From the NCBI GenBank assembly GCA_965222205.1, contig OZ244932.1:2914001-2978000 (forward strand): a DNA stretch of 64,000 bases, read 5' to 3'. A program made the position numbers and the translations under genes. The notes beneath the pieces are model-generated. The model had not been told where the DNA came from. It searched no databases and saw only the letters and a list, made by a program, of their open reading frames with translations. Origin of the DNA: RHLJ01 sp965222205. Its GTDB lineage: Bacteria; Bacteroidota; Rhodothermia; Balneolales; Balneolaceae. How positions within the stretch are numbered: position 1 is the first letter of the stretch; each line of letters begins with the position of its first letter. Shown here one piece after another: positions 25,143 through 33,679 of the stretch.

Positions 25143-26075
25143 TTAAAATATCTCTACAAGCCGCATATGCTTCAGGTAGCGCTTAGGATCTTCCTGTATT
25201 CCTTTGATAAGCTCATTCAGATTTACGGTAAGGCTATCCAGATTATTGTACAAAGACGGATCGTTCACCATTTTACCGAGTGTACCTTCTCCAATATCAA
25301 TTTTAGAAAGAATACTGTTAATAGACTCAGAACTGGCTTGAAGTTCTGCGCTTAGAGCGTCTAGTTCTCCACTAAATTTACTGAGATCTGCGATCATGCT
25401 TTCGATATCTCCCTTGCTGGAGTCACTTAATTGACTCACATTTTTAAGAGTATTCCGTGCATCTACGATCATAGAATCAATTTCTACTTTACGTTCTTCT
25501 ATGATTGAATTAAGCGTTTCTGTTGACTCTTTAAAGTTTGAAATAGTACCTGAGATATTTTCAGAGCTTTTCTCCTGAAGTGATACAATCGACCTTAAAA
25601 CATTATTAGCAAGCCCCATCGTTACTGAAGCAGAATCTGCGATAGAAGACCCTTTTTCAGAAAGATTATCCAACAAGCCTGCTTCATGAACTCCCTCAAT
25701 TTTACCACCCCACTCAATAGTATTAGAGTTTGATGATTTAATGATTTCAATGGTAGGAGAGCCTAAAAAATTAGGGACGACAAGTCGCGCTTTAGAGCCC
25801 ACAGGGATTGAAATATCCTCTGTAATATTTATGGTTACCCTTACGCTATCCTCTTGAGGTAAATATTCTAATTCCTTAACCGTGCCGATTTTTAGACCTA
25901 TTACAGAAACGGACGCACCTTTCAACAGTCCATTTACCCGGTCATACTTGGTATAAACAACATTGGAGCTCGAAAAGAAGGGTTCGTCCTTCATAATTCG
26001 GAAACCAATATAGGCTATAAAAATGGATGCAAGTACAACCAATCCTATTTTTAGTTCATTGCTTAACTTATTCAA
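25143..26075 (-). CDS. mlaD: MlaD-family lipid transport protein (MCE domain)
   Basis: 310 residues. An N-terminal membrane anchor (LKIGLVVLASIFIAYIGFRIM) is followed by one MCE domain (VVYTKYDRVNGLLKGASVSVIGLKIGTVKEL ... ITEDISIPVGSKARLVVPNFLGSPTIEI). A long helical tail rich in Ser and Gln follows and ends with SINSILSKIDIGEGTLGKMVNDPSLYNNLDSL. MlaD binds phospholipid between the MlaFE transporter and the periplasm. It is the third gene of a minus-strand mlaE-mlaF-mlaD operon, with a gap of 11 bases to mlaF. Confidence 0.9.
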   Translation of the reverse strand: MNKLSNELKIGLVVLASIFIAYIGFRIMKDEPFFSSSNVVYTKYDRVNGLLKGASVSVIGLKIGTVKELEYLPQEDSVRVTINITEDISIPVGSKARLVVPNFLGSPTIEIIKSSNSNTIEWGGKIEGVHEAGLLDNLSEKGSSIADSASVTMGLANNVLRSIVSLQEKSSENISGTISNFKESTETLNSIIEERKVEIDSMIVDARNTLKNVSQLSDSSKGDIESMIADLSKFSGELDALSAELQASSESINSILSKIDIGEGTLGKMVNDPSLYNNLDSLTVNLNELIKGIQEDPKRYLKHMRLVEIF

Positions 26076-26086
26076 AGTGTATTCCT

Positions 26087-26839
26087 TTAGAATGTTTGCG
26101 ATTTCGTAATCTGATACTCACTTGCAGTAGTAAATTCTACTAACGGTTCGTAGTCACTGTCCTGTAATTCTTTTACTGTGCCAAACCAGCTTAGTTTCTG
26201 TCCGTCTAAAAATGCAATTTTTTCGGCAATAGTTAGCACACTGTGCATATCGTGTGTAATAACAACGGAAGTAATATCCAGGCTATCAGCCATGTGTACA
26301 ATTAATTCGTTTATTTCTTCAGAGGTTTGGGGGTCAAGACCAGAAGTCGGTTCATCATACAATAAGTACTGCGGTTTCAAAATAATAGCTCGTGCTACCC
26401 CTACACGTTTTCTCATTCCACCCGAAAGTGAAGAAGTGGGTTTATCTCCTGCCCCAACCAGATTCACCATCTCAAGTGCTTCTTCCACATTTGCACGAAT
26501 TTCATCTTCACTCTGATCGGTAAAATACCTAAGTGGGAAAGCGATATTTTCAAAAGTGCTTATCGAATCAAATAATGCCGCTCCCTGAAAAAGGATACCA
26601 AATCGCTGCCTCATTTTGCGTAATTCTGAATAGGAAAGGCAAAAGAGATCACTTCCGTCTATGTAAATCTTCCCGGAATCCGGATAAAGCAATGCATTCA
26701 GGTGTTTTAGCAATACAGATTTCCCGCATCCTGATTTTCCGATTACAGCCAGGGTTTCTCCATCTTCAATCTTAAAAGAGACATCTTCCCAAATAAGATT
26801 ATCACCAAAGCTTTTAGTAAGGTTTTTGATCTCAATCAT
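26087..26839 (-). CDS. mlaF: MlaF-type ABC transporter ATP-binding protein
   Basis: 250-residue ATPase of the lipid-asymmetry system. Walker A is GKSGCGKS, followed by the Q loop (FGILFQGAALFDSIS), the signature LSGGMRKRVGVARAI, Walker B YLLYDEPTSGLD, and H-loop IDTSVVITHDM-like residues (TSVVITHDMHS). FQGAALFDSISTFENIAFPL is characteristic of MlaF. It lies 3 bases after mlaE and 11 before mlaD. Confidence 0.93.
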   Translation of the reverse strand: MIEIKNLTKSFGDNLIWEDVSFKIEDGETLAVIGKSGCGKSVLLKHLNALLYPDSGKIYIDGSDLFCLSYSELRKMRQRFGILFQGAALFDSISTFENIAFPLRYFTDQSEDEIRANVEEALEMVNLVGAGDKPTSSLSGGMRKRVGVARAIILKPQYLLYDEPTSGLDPQTSEEINELIVHMADSLDITSVVITHDMHSVLTIAEKIAFLDGQKLSWFGTVKELQDSDYEPLVEFTTASEYQITKSQTF

Positions 26840-26842
26840 ATT

Positions 26843-27583
26843 CTATAGCAATATAGCAGCAAGTACAAAGTCGGATAATAATACAAAGATACATCCTAAT
26901 ACCGTGGCCTGGGTTGTTGCTGTTCCAACACCTTCAGCCCCTCCAAAGGCATAATATCCTTTGAAGCAGGAAATGGAGGTGATGACAAAGCCAAATACGA
27001 ATGATTTCACCGTCCCGAAAATTACATCTTCAGGGTAAAAGAACTGACGTGCTCCCTGCATAAATTCAGCCGCAGGTAAAATCCCATCTAATGACCCGGC
27101 CAAAATTCCGCCAAGTATACCGGTTGTTGCAGCAACCACATAAAGTACCGGGAACATACAAATTCCTGCCAGTACCCTCGGTATTACTAAAAAAGTCACA
27201 GAATTAAATCCCATAGATTCCAGCGCATCAATTTGTTCACTTACACGCATTGTGCCTAATTCGGTAGATATCCTGGCTCCAACTTTTCCTGCCAGTACCA
27301 GTCCACCAATAACTGCAGCAAGCTCTATCACAATAGATTGCCCTACAATTGACCCTACGATGGATGTGGGATATAAATCTGTATCTAACTGATACGCGGT
27401 TTGAAGCGTGAGCACTGCGCCGGTAAAAAAACCGGTAAGAATGATAATAGGAATCGACTCATAGCCAACTTTTACGAACTCGCTAAAAAGATTTTTCCGG
27501 TAAGTACTAAACTCAGGTATAGAACGTAACGCTTGATAAAGTAGGACCGAATACTGGCCGAATTGTTTAATTGAATCCATCAA
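26843..27583 (-). CDS. mlaE: MlaE-type permease
   Basis: 246-residue, five-helix permease of the MlaE/TrbB-like family. The sequence FSEFVKVGYESIPIIILTGFFTGAVLTLQTAYQL and the central loop LGTMRVSEQIDALESMGFNSVTFLVIPRVLAG match the family closely. It forms the MlaFE core with the ATPase downstream and moves phospholipids across the inner membrane. It is the first gene of the operon; a second Met two codons in is an equally good start. Confidence 0.93.
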   Translation of the reverse strand: MMDSIKQFGQYSVLLYQALRSIPEFSTYRKNLFSEFVKVGYESIPIIILTGFFTGAVLTLQTAYQLDTDLYPTSIVGSIVGQSIVIELAAVIGGLVLAGKVGARISTELGTMRVSEQIDALESMGFNSVTFLVIPRVLAGICMFPVLYVVAATTGILGGILAGSLDGILPAAEFMQGARQFFYPEDVIFGTVKSFVFGFVITSISCFKGYYAFGGAEGVGTATTQATVLGCIFVLLSDFVLAAILL

Positions 27584-27688
27584 ATAAAATCTTAATTCTC
27601 TCTGAGGCTGGTAACAATTATGTTAAATACTTGCCTAATCATTTAATTATATTACAAAACATTAGTATTAATTGTCATTCTTAAAAAT

Positions 27689-28675
27689 ATGCTTAAGATA
27701 CGCAACATCTTTTGTTTCTCGATCTTCTTTTTTATTGGATTACAAGCTTCTGCACAAACCAATAACTCAGCAATTTTTAGATTTCTGGACATAACACCTT
27801 CAGCAAAAGCCGCAGCCCTTGGAGGAAACCATGCAGGGCTTTTCGATGCTAATTCCTCGGTCTTTTATTTAAATCCCGCCTACTTAACACCCTCTTCTTC
27901 AAAATATGTTTCCGCAACCTTTGTGAACTACCTGGCCGATTCAAGAATTGGTTTTGCCAACGGAGCGTATGATATCAAAGATATCGGCACTGTAGGAATA
28001 GGAATCCGATATGCAGGTTATGGGGATTTGAATGAATTTGATGAAAACGGTACTAATTTGGGCAGTTTTCGAGCAGGTGATTTATCTGTTACAACTGGCT
28101 TAAGTACCATGCTTTCCGAAAAATTATCGGCCGGGGCTGCTGTTGATTTTATTCACTCCTCCTATCAAAACTATAATTCAAGTGCTGTTACTGCTTCCGG
28201 TGGATTATACTATCTGGATATTGAATCTAATTTCAGCGCCGGTCTTTCATTCAGAAACCTCGGTGATCAGGTCGATTATTACAACGGTTTCCGGGAAGAT
28301 ATTCCTTTTGATATTTCTGCGGGTATTTCAAAAAAGCCAGAAAACTTTCCCTTCCACCTGCACCTTACGCTTCGCCAGTTAAATGATTGGGATTTACGTG
28401 TGGCGGGTGAAACCGAACGGCCTTCATTCGCAGATAACCTTTTTCGTCATGTTATTTTGGGAGGGGAAGCCTCATTCAGCGACAATTTTAAACTAAGACT
28501 GGGCTACAACCGCCTGCTTCATGAGCAAGCTAAAACAAGTGAATCTTTCGATTTTGCAGGAGTGAGTCTGGGAGTAGGACTCAAAGTTCGGGGAATTGAT
28601 ATTGACCTAAGCCGCAGCTCGTATAGCAGTGTAGGAGGGATTGTTCAAATTAGTGTGAGCTCTCAATTGGATTAG
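27689..28675 (+). CDS. porQ: PorQ-like type IX secretion protein
   Basis: 328 residues with a signal peptide (NIFCFSIFFFIGLQASAQ) and an outer-membrane beta-barrel. SAIFRFLDITPSAKAAALGGNHAGLFDANSSVFYLNPAYL is the characteristic start of the PorV/PorQ (FadL-like) family. The closest fit is PorQ, an accessory barrel of the type IX secretion system, which is found in Bacteroidota relatives. No other T9SS component is in the window, so whether a complete system exists cannot be told from here. It starts a compact plus-strand run ending at 32953; the K+ channel gene begins 1 base after its stop. Confidence 0.78.
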   Translation: MLKIRNIFCFSIFFFIGLQASAQTNNSAIFRFLDITPSAKAAALGGNHAGLFDANSSVFYLNPAYLTPSSSKYVSATFVNYLADSRIGFANGAYDIKDIGTVGIGIRYAGYGDLNEFDENGTNLGSFRAGDLSVTTGLSTMLSEKLSAGAAVDFIHSSYQNYNSSAVTASGGLYYLDIESNFSAGLSFRNLGDQVDYYNGFREDIPFDISAGISKKPENFPFHLHLTLRQLNDWDLRVAGETERPSFADNLFRHVILGGEASFSDNFKLRLGYNRLLHEQAKTSESFDFAGVSLGVGLKVRGIDIDLSRSSYSSVGGIVQISVSSQLD

Positions 28676-28676
28676 C

Positions 28677-29753
28677 ATGAACCAAAGACTCTATTCTGCA
28701 GTTGTTGAAAACCCGGCACTCACTCGTATCGGTATCGCTTCTCTTGTAATGATCGCAATATTTATAACAGGCACAATCGGCTATCATTTTATAGAAAACA
28801 TGCAGTTTTTCGACGGACTATACATGACCTTTATAACTATTTCCACCATCGGGTTTACCGAAATTAAATCTCTTTCTATAGAAGGTCGCCTTTTCACAAT
28901 GGGTATCTTTATATTTGGGATTGGGGTGATATCATATATAGCCTCTCAAACAACTCAACTCCTATTTGAAAGTGAGTTATTTTTACAACGTGCTATGCGG
29001 AAAAAACTCGATAAAATGGAAGAACATTACATCATTTGCGGATATGGCCGGATTGGGCATCGTATTGCAAGTGTTCTTGAGGATGCGGGCCTTCCTTTAG
29101 TTATTGTAGAGAATAACGAATCCAGTATAGAACGTATAAATAACGATAGCCATATTTATATACAGGGAGACGCACAGGACGAAGATATACTCCGTAAGGC
29201 AGGGATTGATCGAGCAAAAGCCCTGATATGTACACTCTCCAGTGATAAAGACAATGTATTTACCACCCTTCTTGCAAGAGAAATAAATTCTGGACTTTTC
29301 ATTCTTGTACGCGCCAACGAAAACAAGAATAAACTTCGGATAGCCCGAGCTGGTGCAGATAAAGTGATCTCACCTTACGATATTGGTGCAGACCGAATGG
29401 CTAATGTAATCCTTCGACCGAATGTAGAGCAATTCATTGAAACGATGACTCGCGATGACAGCCAGAACCATACTTTCGATGAAGTTTTAATTTCTGAAGG
29501 TTCAAAACTAGCTGATAAAACACTTGCTGAAATTAATATTCGCAGTAAGTACGAAGTACTAATTATCGCTATTATACCAGACGGGGAGAGAATAAAATTC
29601 AATCCAAAAAGTACCGATACTATTCATACAGGTGATTCGCTGATCCTGCTTGGAGATATAAATAAAATACAGGCATTCAGATCCGAAATGTGTAATGATA
29701 CCCGCTCTTTGGCTGAACGTGCAGAACAAATTGAAAATTTAGAAACGAATTAA
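28677..29753 (+). CDS. potassium channel with RCK/TrkA-N domain
   Basis: 358 residues. Two membrane helices (IGIASLVMIAIFITGTIGYHFI and LFTMGIFIFGIGVISYIASQT) flank a pore loop FITISTIGFTEIKSL. The filter is TIGFTE rather than the common TVGYGD, a variant known from several bacterial KefC/Kch-like channels. The cytoplasmic part is RCK-N (YIICGYGRIGHRIASVLEDAG, acidic VIVENN) and TrkA-C (LADKTLAEINIRSKYEV). It senses ligand and nucleotide state to gate K+ flow. It overlaps aroC by a single base at 29753. Confidence 0.85.
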   Translation: MNQRLYSAVVENPALTRIGIASLVMIAIFITGTIGYHFIENMQFFDGLYMTFITISTIGFTEIKSLSIEGRLFTMGIFIFGIGVISYIASQTTQLLFESELFLQRAMRKKLDKMEEHYIICGYGRIGHRIASVLEDAGLPLVIVENNESSIERINNDSHIYIQGDAQDEDILRKAGIDRAKALICTLSSDKDNVFTTLLAREINSGLFILVRANENKNKLRIARAGADKVISPYDIGADRMANVILRPNVEQFIETMTRDDSQNHTFDEVLISEGSKLADKTLAEINIRSKYEVLIIAIIPDGERIKFNPKSTDTIHTGDSLILLGDINKIQAFRSEMCNDTRSLAERAEQIENLETN

Positions 29754-30937
29754 TGATCAGATATTTCACCGCCGGGGAGTCTCATGGTCCCGGGTTAACA
29801 GGCATTGTTGAAGGCCTTCCGGCAGGTTTAGCCATCACAGAAGATGAAATTGCGGTACACCTGGCTCGCCGCCAAAAAGGGTATGGGCGAGGCGGACGTA
29901 TGGCTTTCGAAAAGGATCGTGCCATTATAAGCTCCGGAGTTCGGTTTGGAAAAACCATAGGCGGACCTGTTGCTTTATATATGGAAAATCGTGCCTTTAA
30001 AAAAGATAAAGATGGCTGGCCGGTAGTAATGAATAAAGAAACGGAAGCTGAGGGTATTGAAAAAATCACCCTCCCCAGACCCGGTCACGCTGATTTAGTC
30101 GGAGCACAAAAATATCGTTTTGATGACATCCGACCGGTAATTGAACGTTCCAGTGCGAGAGAAACAGGAATGCGGGTTGCCTGCACCGGAATTGCGCGAA
30201 AATTACTAAAGCATTTTGGAATAGAAATAGGTGGTCATGTTCTCAGAATTGGCGAAGCGGGTTATGATACATGGGATCAAATCCGTTCGATAACAGATCC
30301 TATCACTGAAAAAGGGGCGGAACAAGTATATAAAACAGCAGATCAATCGGAAGTACGCTGCCTGGATGCCGGGCTCTCTGAAGCTATGGTTGATGAGATT
30401 AAAAAGTATCGTAAAGCGGGTTCTTCACTTGGTGGAGTCTATGAGATTGTAATTACCGGGGTTCCCGTTGGTTTGGGAAGTTTTACGCAGTGGGATCGCA
30501 AACTGGACGGAATGATTGCACAGACTATCATGGGTACGCAAGCTATGAAAGGTGTTGAAATTGGGCTTGGGTTTGAATCCGGCGCAAGACCAGGACATGA
30601 AGTTCATGATGAAATCACCCACGATGGGAATTCATTCAAACGCAGAACTAACCGGATGGGTGGTATTGAGGGTGGAATGAGTACCGGAATGCCTATTATT
30701 GTGCGGGGAGTGATGAAGCCTATCCCAACCATGCTAAACCCCCTGAGCACGGTGGACATGCATTCCCTTAAGGAAACCGAAACCCGATACGAACGGTCTG
30801 ATGTATGTGCTCTTCCCCGGGCGGTGGTAGTGGCGGAATGTGCTTTAGCTCCGGTAATCGCGAATGCTTTTCTCGAAAAATTCGGTGGAGATTCCATCAG
30901 TGAAATAGAAGAGCGTTTTAAAAGTTATAGTCCCTGA
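29753..30937 (+). CDS. aroC: chorismate synthase
   Basis: 394 residues. It makes chorismate from EPSP with reduced FMN. Signatures are AGESHGPGLTGIVEGLPAGL at the N-terminus, the Arg-rich RRQKGYGRGGRM, the central HADLVGAQKYRFDDIRPVIERSSARETGMRVA, and FKRRTNRMGGIEGGMSTG with the FMN-binding residues. TMLNPLSTVD and the final RYERSDVCALPRAVVV are typical. Together with aroQ at 13.8 kb, two shikimate steps are in the window but not in one operon. It overlaps the TPR gene by one base (TGATG). Confidence 0.95.
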   Translation: MIRYFTAGESHGPGLTGIVEGLPAGLAITEDEIAVHLARRQKGYGRGGRMAFEKDRAIISSGVRFGKTIGGPVALYMENRAFKKDKDGWPVVMNKETEAEGIEKITLPRPGHADLVGAQKYRFDDIRPVIERSSARETGMRVACTGIARKLLKHFGIEIGGHVLRIGEAGYDTWDQIRSITDPITEKGAEQVYKTADQSEVRCLDAGLSEAMVDEIKKYRKAGSSLGGVYEIVITGVPVGLGSFTQWDRKLDGMIAQTIMGTQAMKGVEIGLGFESGARPGHEVHDEITHDGNSFKRRTNRMGGIEGGMSTGMPIIVRGVMKPIPTMLNPLSTVDMHSLKETETRYERSDVCALPRAVVVAECALAPVIANAFLEKFGGDSISEIEERFKSYSP

Positions 30938-31263
30938 TGAGTTCAAAAATTCCAACATTAGCAGCACGAGTTAAAGAAAATCCCAATGATTCTTTTTCCA
31001 GGTTCGCACTTGCTTTGGAGTTACTCAAAATCGACCAAGAGACAAAGGCACTCCTTCTTTTTGAAAGTATTGTGAATACTGATCCCGGGTATGTGGGCGT
31101 TTATTATCATCTGGCGAAATTGTATACTGAAATTGATGAGAACAAAAAAGCGCTGGAGACCTATAAAGAAGGAATCAAAGTTGCTGAACAGGCAAATGAT
31201 CTACACTCGAAATCGGAACTTCAAGGGGCTTTACTTGCCCTGGAACTAGAAATGGAAGGCTAA
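30937..31263 (+). CDS. short tetratricopeptide repeat protein
   Basis: 108 residues with about 2-3 TPR-like helical hairpins: DSFSRFALALELLKIDQETKALLLFESIV and PGYVGVYYHLAKLYTEIDENKKALETYKEGI. There is no signal peptide, so it is cytosolic. It starts on the last base of the aroC stop and is followed 2 bases after its stop by the LysM gene, so translational coupling is likely. It probably acts as a scaffold; no partner can be named. Confidence 0.8.
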   Translation: MSSKIPTLAARVKENPNDSFSRFALALELLKIDQETKALLLFESIVNTDPGYVGVYYHLAKLYTEIDENKKALETYKEGIKVAEQANDLHSKSELQGALLALELEMEG

Positions 31264-31265
31264 TA

Positions 31266-32225
31266 ATGAAGATTATCTCCTTTTTTTTTGGATTGATATT
31301 TTTGCTGAGCATCTCACTCTCAGCTCAAGAGCAACAAACCTACACGGTTAAACAAGGTGAAACTCTGTATGGGATCTCCAAACTGCTGAATGTCACGGTT
31401 GCCGAATTACAACAGTGGAATAATCTGACAGACAATGCCATTTCTATTGGGGACGAACTCATTTATTATACTACTTCTGGTGAGCAATCCACTTCTGAAG
31501 AACCACCCGCGAAGTCATTAATTGAGATTTCAGCCCCCCCTGAGAATACATACTACACTGTAAAGAGTGGCGAGAACCTTACTGTGATTGCCCGGCAGCA
31601 TAATATGACGGTTCAGGAACTTAAAGCATTGAACAACCTTACCAGCGATTTAATCAGTATTGGTCAGCAGTTAAGTGTCCGGAAATTAGTGGACAGCGTA
31701 GCTCCTTCTGCATCTGAGTTTTCTGAGGAGTCGCAACCACAAGGCTCTTTCGCTGTCTATACTGTTCAAAGTGGAGAAACGGCAACTTCAATCCTGGAGA
31801 AGTTTAGAATGACTCAGCGCGAGCTTCAGGAGCTTAATCCCGAAGTAAATATTGCCTCCCTCGACCGGGATCAAAAAATTACCGTGCTTCTTCCTCCTTC
31901 GCGCTCTTACGATAATCCCTACGAAAATAAGGCTTCCCTTCAGGATTTAGGAACTGTAGGAGTTACTTCTTATGACGCTGATGAACCGGGAAACACTACT
32001 ACAAACGGAGAGTTATACGATCCCAAAGAACTCACGGCTGCTCATTCTAATATCGCTCTGGGAACTATCATCTATATAGAAAACCCGGAAACGAAAAGCG
32101 GACTTTATGTCCGGATTAATGATCGAATTACAGAATCCGGATTGAAACTTTCTGCTCAGGCTTTCCGAATATTAGGCCTCGAATCAATTTCTAATCCTAC
32201 GGTTTCAATCTATACCGAAAGCTGA
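31266..32225 (+). CDS. triple-LysM protein with RlpA-like double-psi beta-barrel domain
   Basis: 319 residues with a signal peptide (IISFFFGLIFLLSISLSAQ). There are three LysM repeats: TYTVKQGETLYGISKLLNVT, YYTVKSGENLTVIARQHNMT and VYTVQSGETATSILEKFRMT. They bind peptidoglycan glycan chains. The C-terminal ~90 residues resemble the RlpA/DPBB fold: GTVGVTSYDADEPGNTTTNGELYDPKELTAAHSNIALGT with VRINDRI. It is likely a cell-wall-bound septal or remodelling factor. The catalytic Asp of true RlpA lytic transglycosylases is not clearly placed. It overlaps the CPBP gene by one base. Confidence 0.82.
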   Translation: MKIISFFFGLIFLLSISLSAQEQQTYTVKQGETLYGISKLLNVTVAELQQWNNLTDNAISIGDELIYYTTSGEQSTSEEPPAKSLIEISAPPENTYYTVKSGENLTVIARQHNMTVQELKALNNLTSDLISIGQQLSVRKLVDSVAPSASEFSEESQPQGSFAVYTVQSGETATSILEKFRMTQRELQELNPEVNIASLDRDQKITVLLPPSRSYDNPYENKASLQDLGTVGVTSYDADEPGNTTTNGELYDPKELTAAHSNIALGTIIYIENPETKSGLYVRINDRITESGLKLSAQAFRILGLESISNPTVSIYTES

Positions 32226-32953
32226 TGAATAATCCTGTAAAGCAATATCTATCGAATACTCACACGCTGCTTTACAGTTTTCTGTTTAGTCTCCCTCTTT
32301 TTCTTATTTATGAGGCCCTTATACTCATTTCACAACCGAATGCCGAGCATATTGTGCGTATAAGCGTGGATGTGTGGATGAAATCGCTCTTTACTTACTT
32401 TGGAGTAAATGCCGTTTCCTTTTCTTTGCTGGTGATGATGTTGTTGGGGTTCTTTATCCTATATAAAGAGCGCGAACGCTTAAAAGAACTTCGGTTTTCC
32501 TATTTCCCGATTATGCTGGCAGAGTGTCTGGTTTATGCGGTTGTAGTAGCTTTCATCAGTAATACACTCGTTTCCCTCATTTTAAATATGAGTGCGAGTG
32601 ACCCGGTTCAATCGCTTTCATATTTGCAAAAACTGGCGCTTTCTTTGGGAGCAGGGTTGTATGAAGAACTCTTTTTCAGGGTTATCCTGGTCTCTCTTCT
32701 TGTTCTTCTTTTCAACAAAGTTTTTGGAAAAAAGTGGGCTGCAGTTACGGCTGCAATAACCCTTTCAGCTCTTCTGTTTAGCGCGGTGCATTACATGGGC
32801 TCGATGGGAGACCTTTTTACGGTTAGTTCTTTCGCTTACCGCTTTTTATTCGGGCTGATTTTAAATGGGTTATATATCTGGAGGGGCTTTGGAGTAGCTG
32901 CCTGGACACACGCATTATATGACGTTTTGGTTATTAGTTTTCTTGGCGCTTAG
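32225..32953 (+). CDS. CPBP-family intramembrane metalloprotease
   Basis: 242-residue polytopic protein. The CPBP (Abi) motifs are LYEELFFRVIL (EExxxR), LLFSAVHYMG (FxxxH) and WTHALYDVLVI (HxxxD/N). The family comprises glutamate/histidine-dependent intramembrane proteases related to Rce1, acting on membrane-embedded substrates. It ends the plus-strand run that starts with porQ. The next gene is an independent sigma factor 156 bases further on. Confidence 0.88.
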   Translation: MNNPVKQYLSNTHTLLYSFLFSLPLFLIYEALILISQPNAEHIVRISVDVWMKSLFTYFGVNAVSFSLLVMMLLGFFILYKERERLKELRFSYFPIMLAECLVYAVVVAFISNTLVSLILNMSASDPVQSLSYLQKLALSLGAGLYEELFFRVILVSLLVLLFNKVFGKKWAAVTAAITLSALLFSAVHYMGSMGDLFTVSSFAYRFLFGLILNGLYIWRGFGVAAWTHALYDVLVISFLGA

Positions 32954-33108
32954 CCATTATTGAAGTTGCTGATCAAGAATTTCTATTATCCTCTTGATGC
33001 CTGGTTAGTTATAATCATATTCCTTTATTATTAAATTTTGGGAAATAGTTTAAATAAGTACCAAAAATTTACGTACTTACTATTTAATTCTTTTCAGAAG
33101 GGTAGAAT

Positions 33109-33675
33109 TTGAGCAAAAATCATAAAATAAAGCAACAACAGTTTAACGATGAGATAATCCCTCACTTAGATTCGTTATACAATTTTGGGCTCAGACTCAC
33201 TTCCGACCCGAGTGATGCAGAGGATCTTGTTCAGGATACTATTGTAAAAGCATTTCGATTTTTTGACAGTTATGAGAAGGGAACTAATGCCAAGGCATGG
33301 CTTTTCAGAATTCTCAAAAATTCATTCATCAACAACTATCGCAAAAACCTGAAGAAACCACAGCAGGTTGACTACGACGAAGTATCTTCTTTCTACGAGA
33401 ATATTCGCGCAGAACGCACCGATACTTCTGATTTAGAACACCTTATCTTTCGGGATTTGATGGATGACAATTTTTCCAGCGCACTTGCCAAGCTTCCCGA
33501 AGATTTCAGAACGGTTGTTCTGTTATGTGATGTTGATGGCTTCACCTATGAAGAGATTTCAAATATGTTGGATGTTCCTATCGGTACTATTCGTTCAAGG
33601 CTTCATCGTGGGAGAAACCTTCTTAAAACTGAGCTCTACGAATACGCAAAAAAGCGTGGATACACCGACGACTAG
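33109..33675 (+). CDS. ECF RNA polymerase sigma factor (SigR/SigH-like)
   Basis: 188 residues, TTG start at 33109 with AGGGTAG upstream. Sigma-2: PSDAEDLVQDTIVKAFRFFDSYEKGTNAKAWLFRIL. Sigma-4: DGFTYEEISNMLDVPIGTIRSRLHRGR, a helix-turn-helix for -35 recognition. The sequence style resembles the SigR/SigH group, often regulated by a zinc anti-sigma in the next gene. No anti-sigma gene follows here: the downstream histidine kinase is on the other strand with only 4 bases between stops. Its regulation is therefore unclear. Confidence 0.9.
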   Translation: MSKNHKIKQQQFNDEIIPHLDSLYNFGLRLTSDPSDAEDLVQDTIVKAFRFFDSYEKGTNAKAWLFRILKNSFINNYRKNLKKPQQVDYDEVSSFYENIRAERTDTSDLEHLIFRDLMDDNFSSALAKLPEDFRTVVLLCDVDGFTYEEISNMLDVPIGTIRSRLHRGRNLLKTELYEYAKKRGYTDD

Positions 33676-33679
33676 TCGA

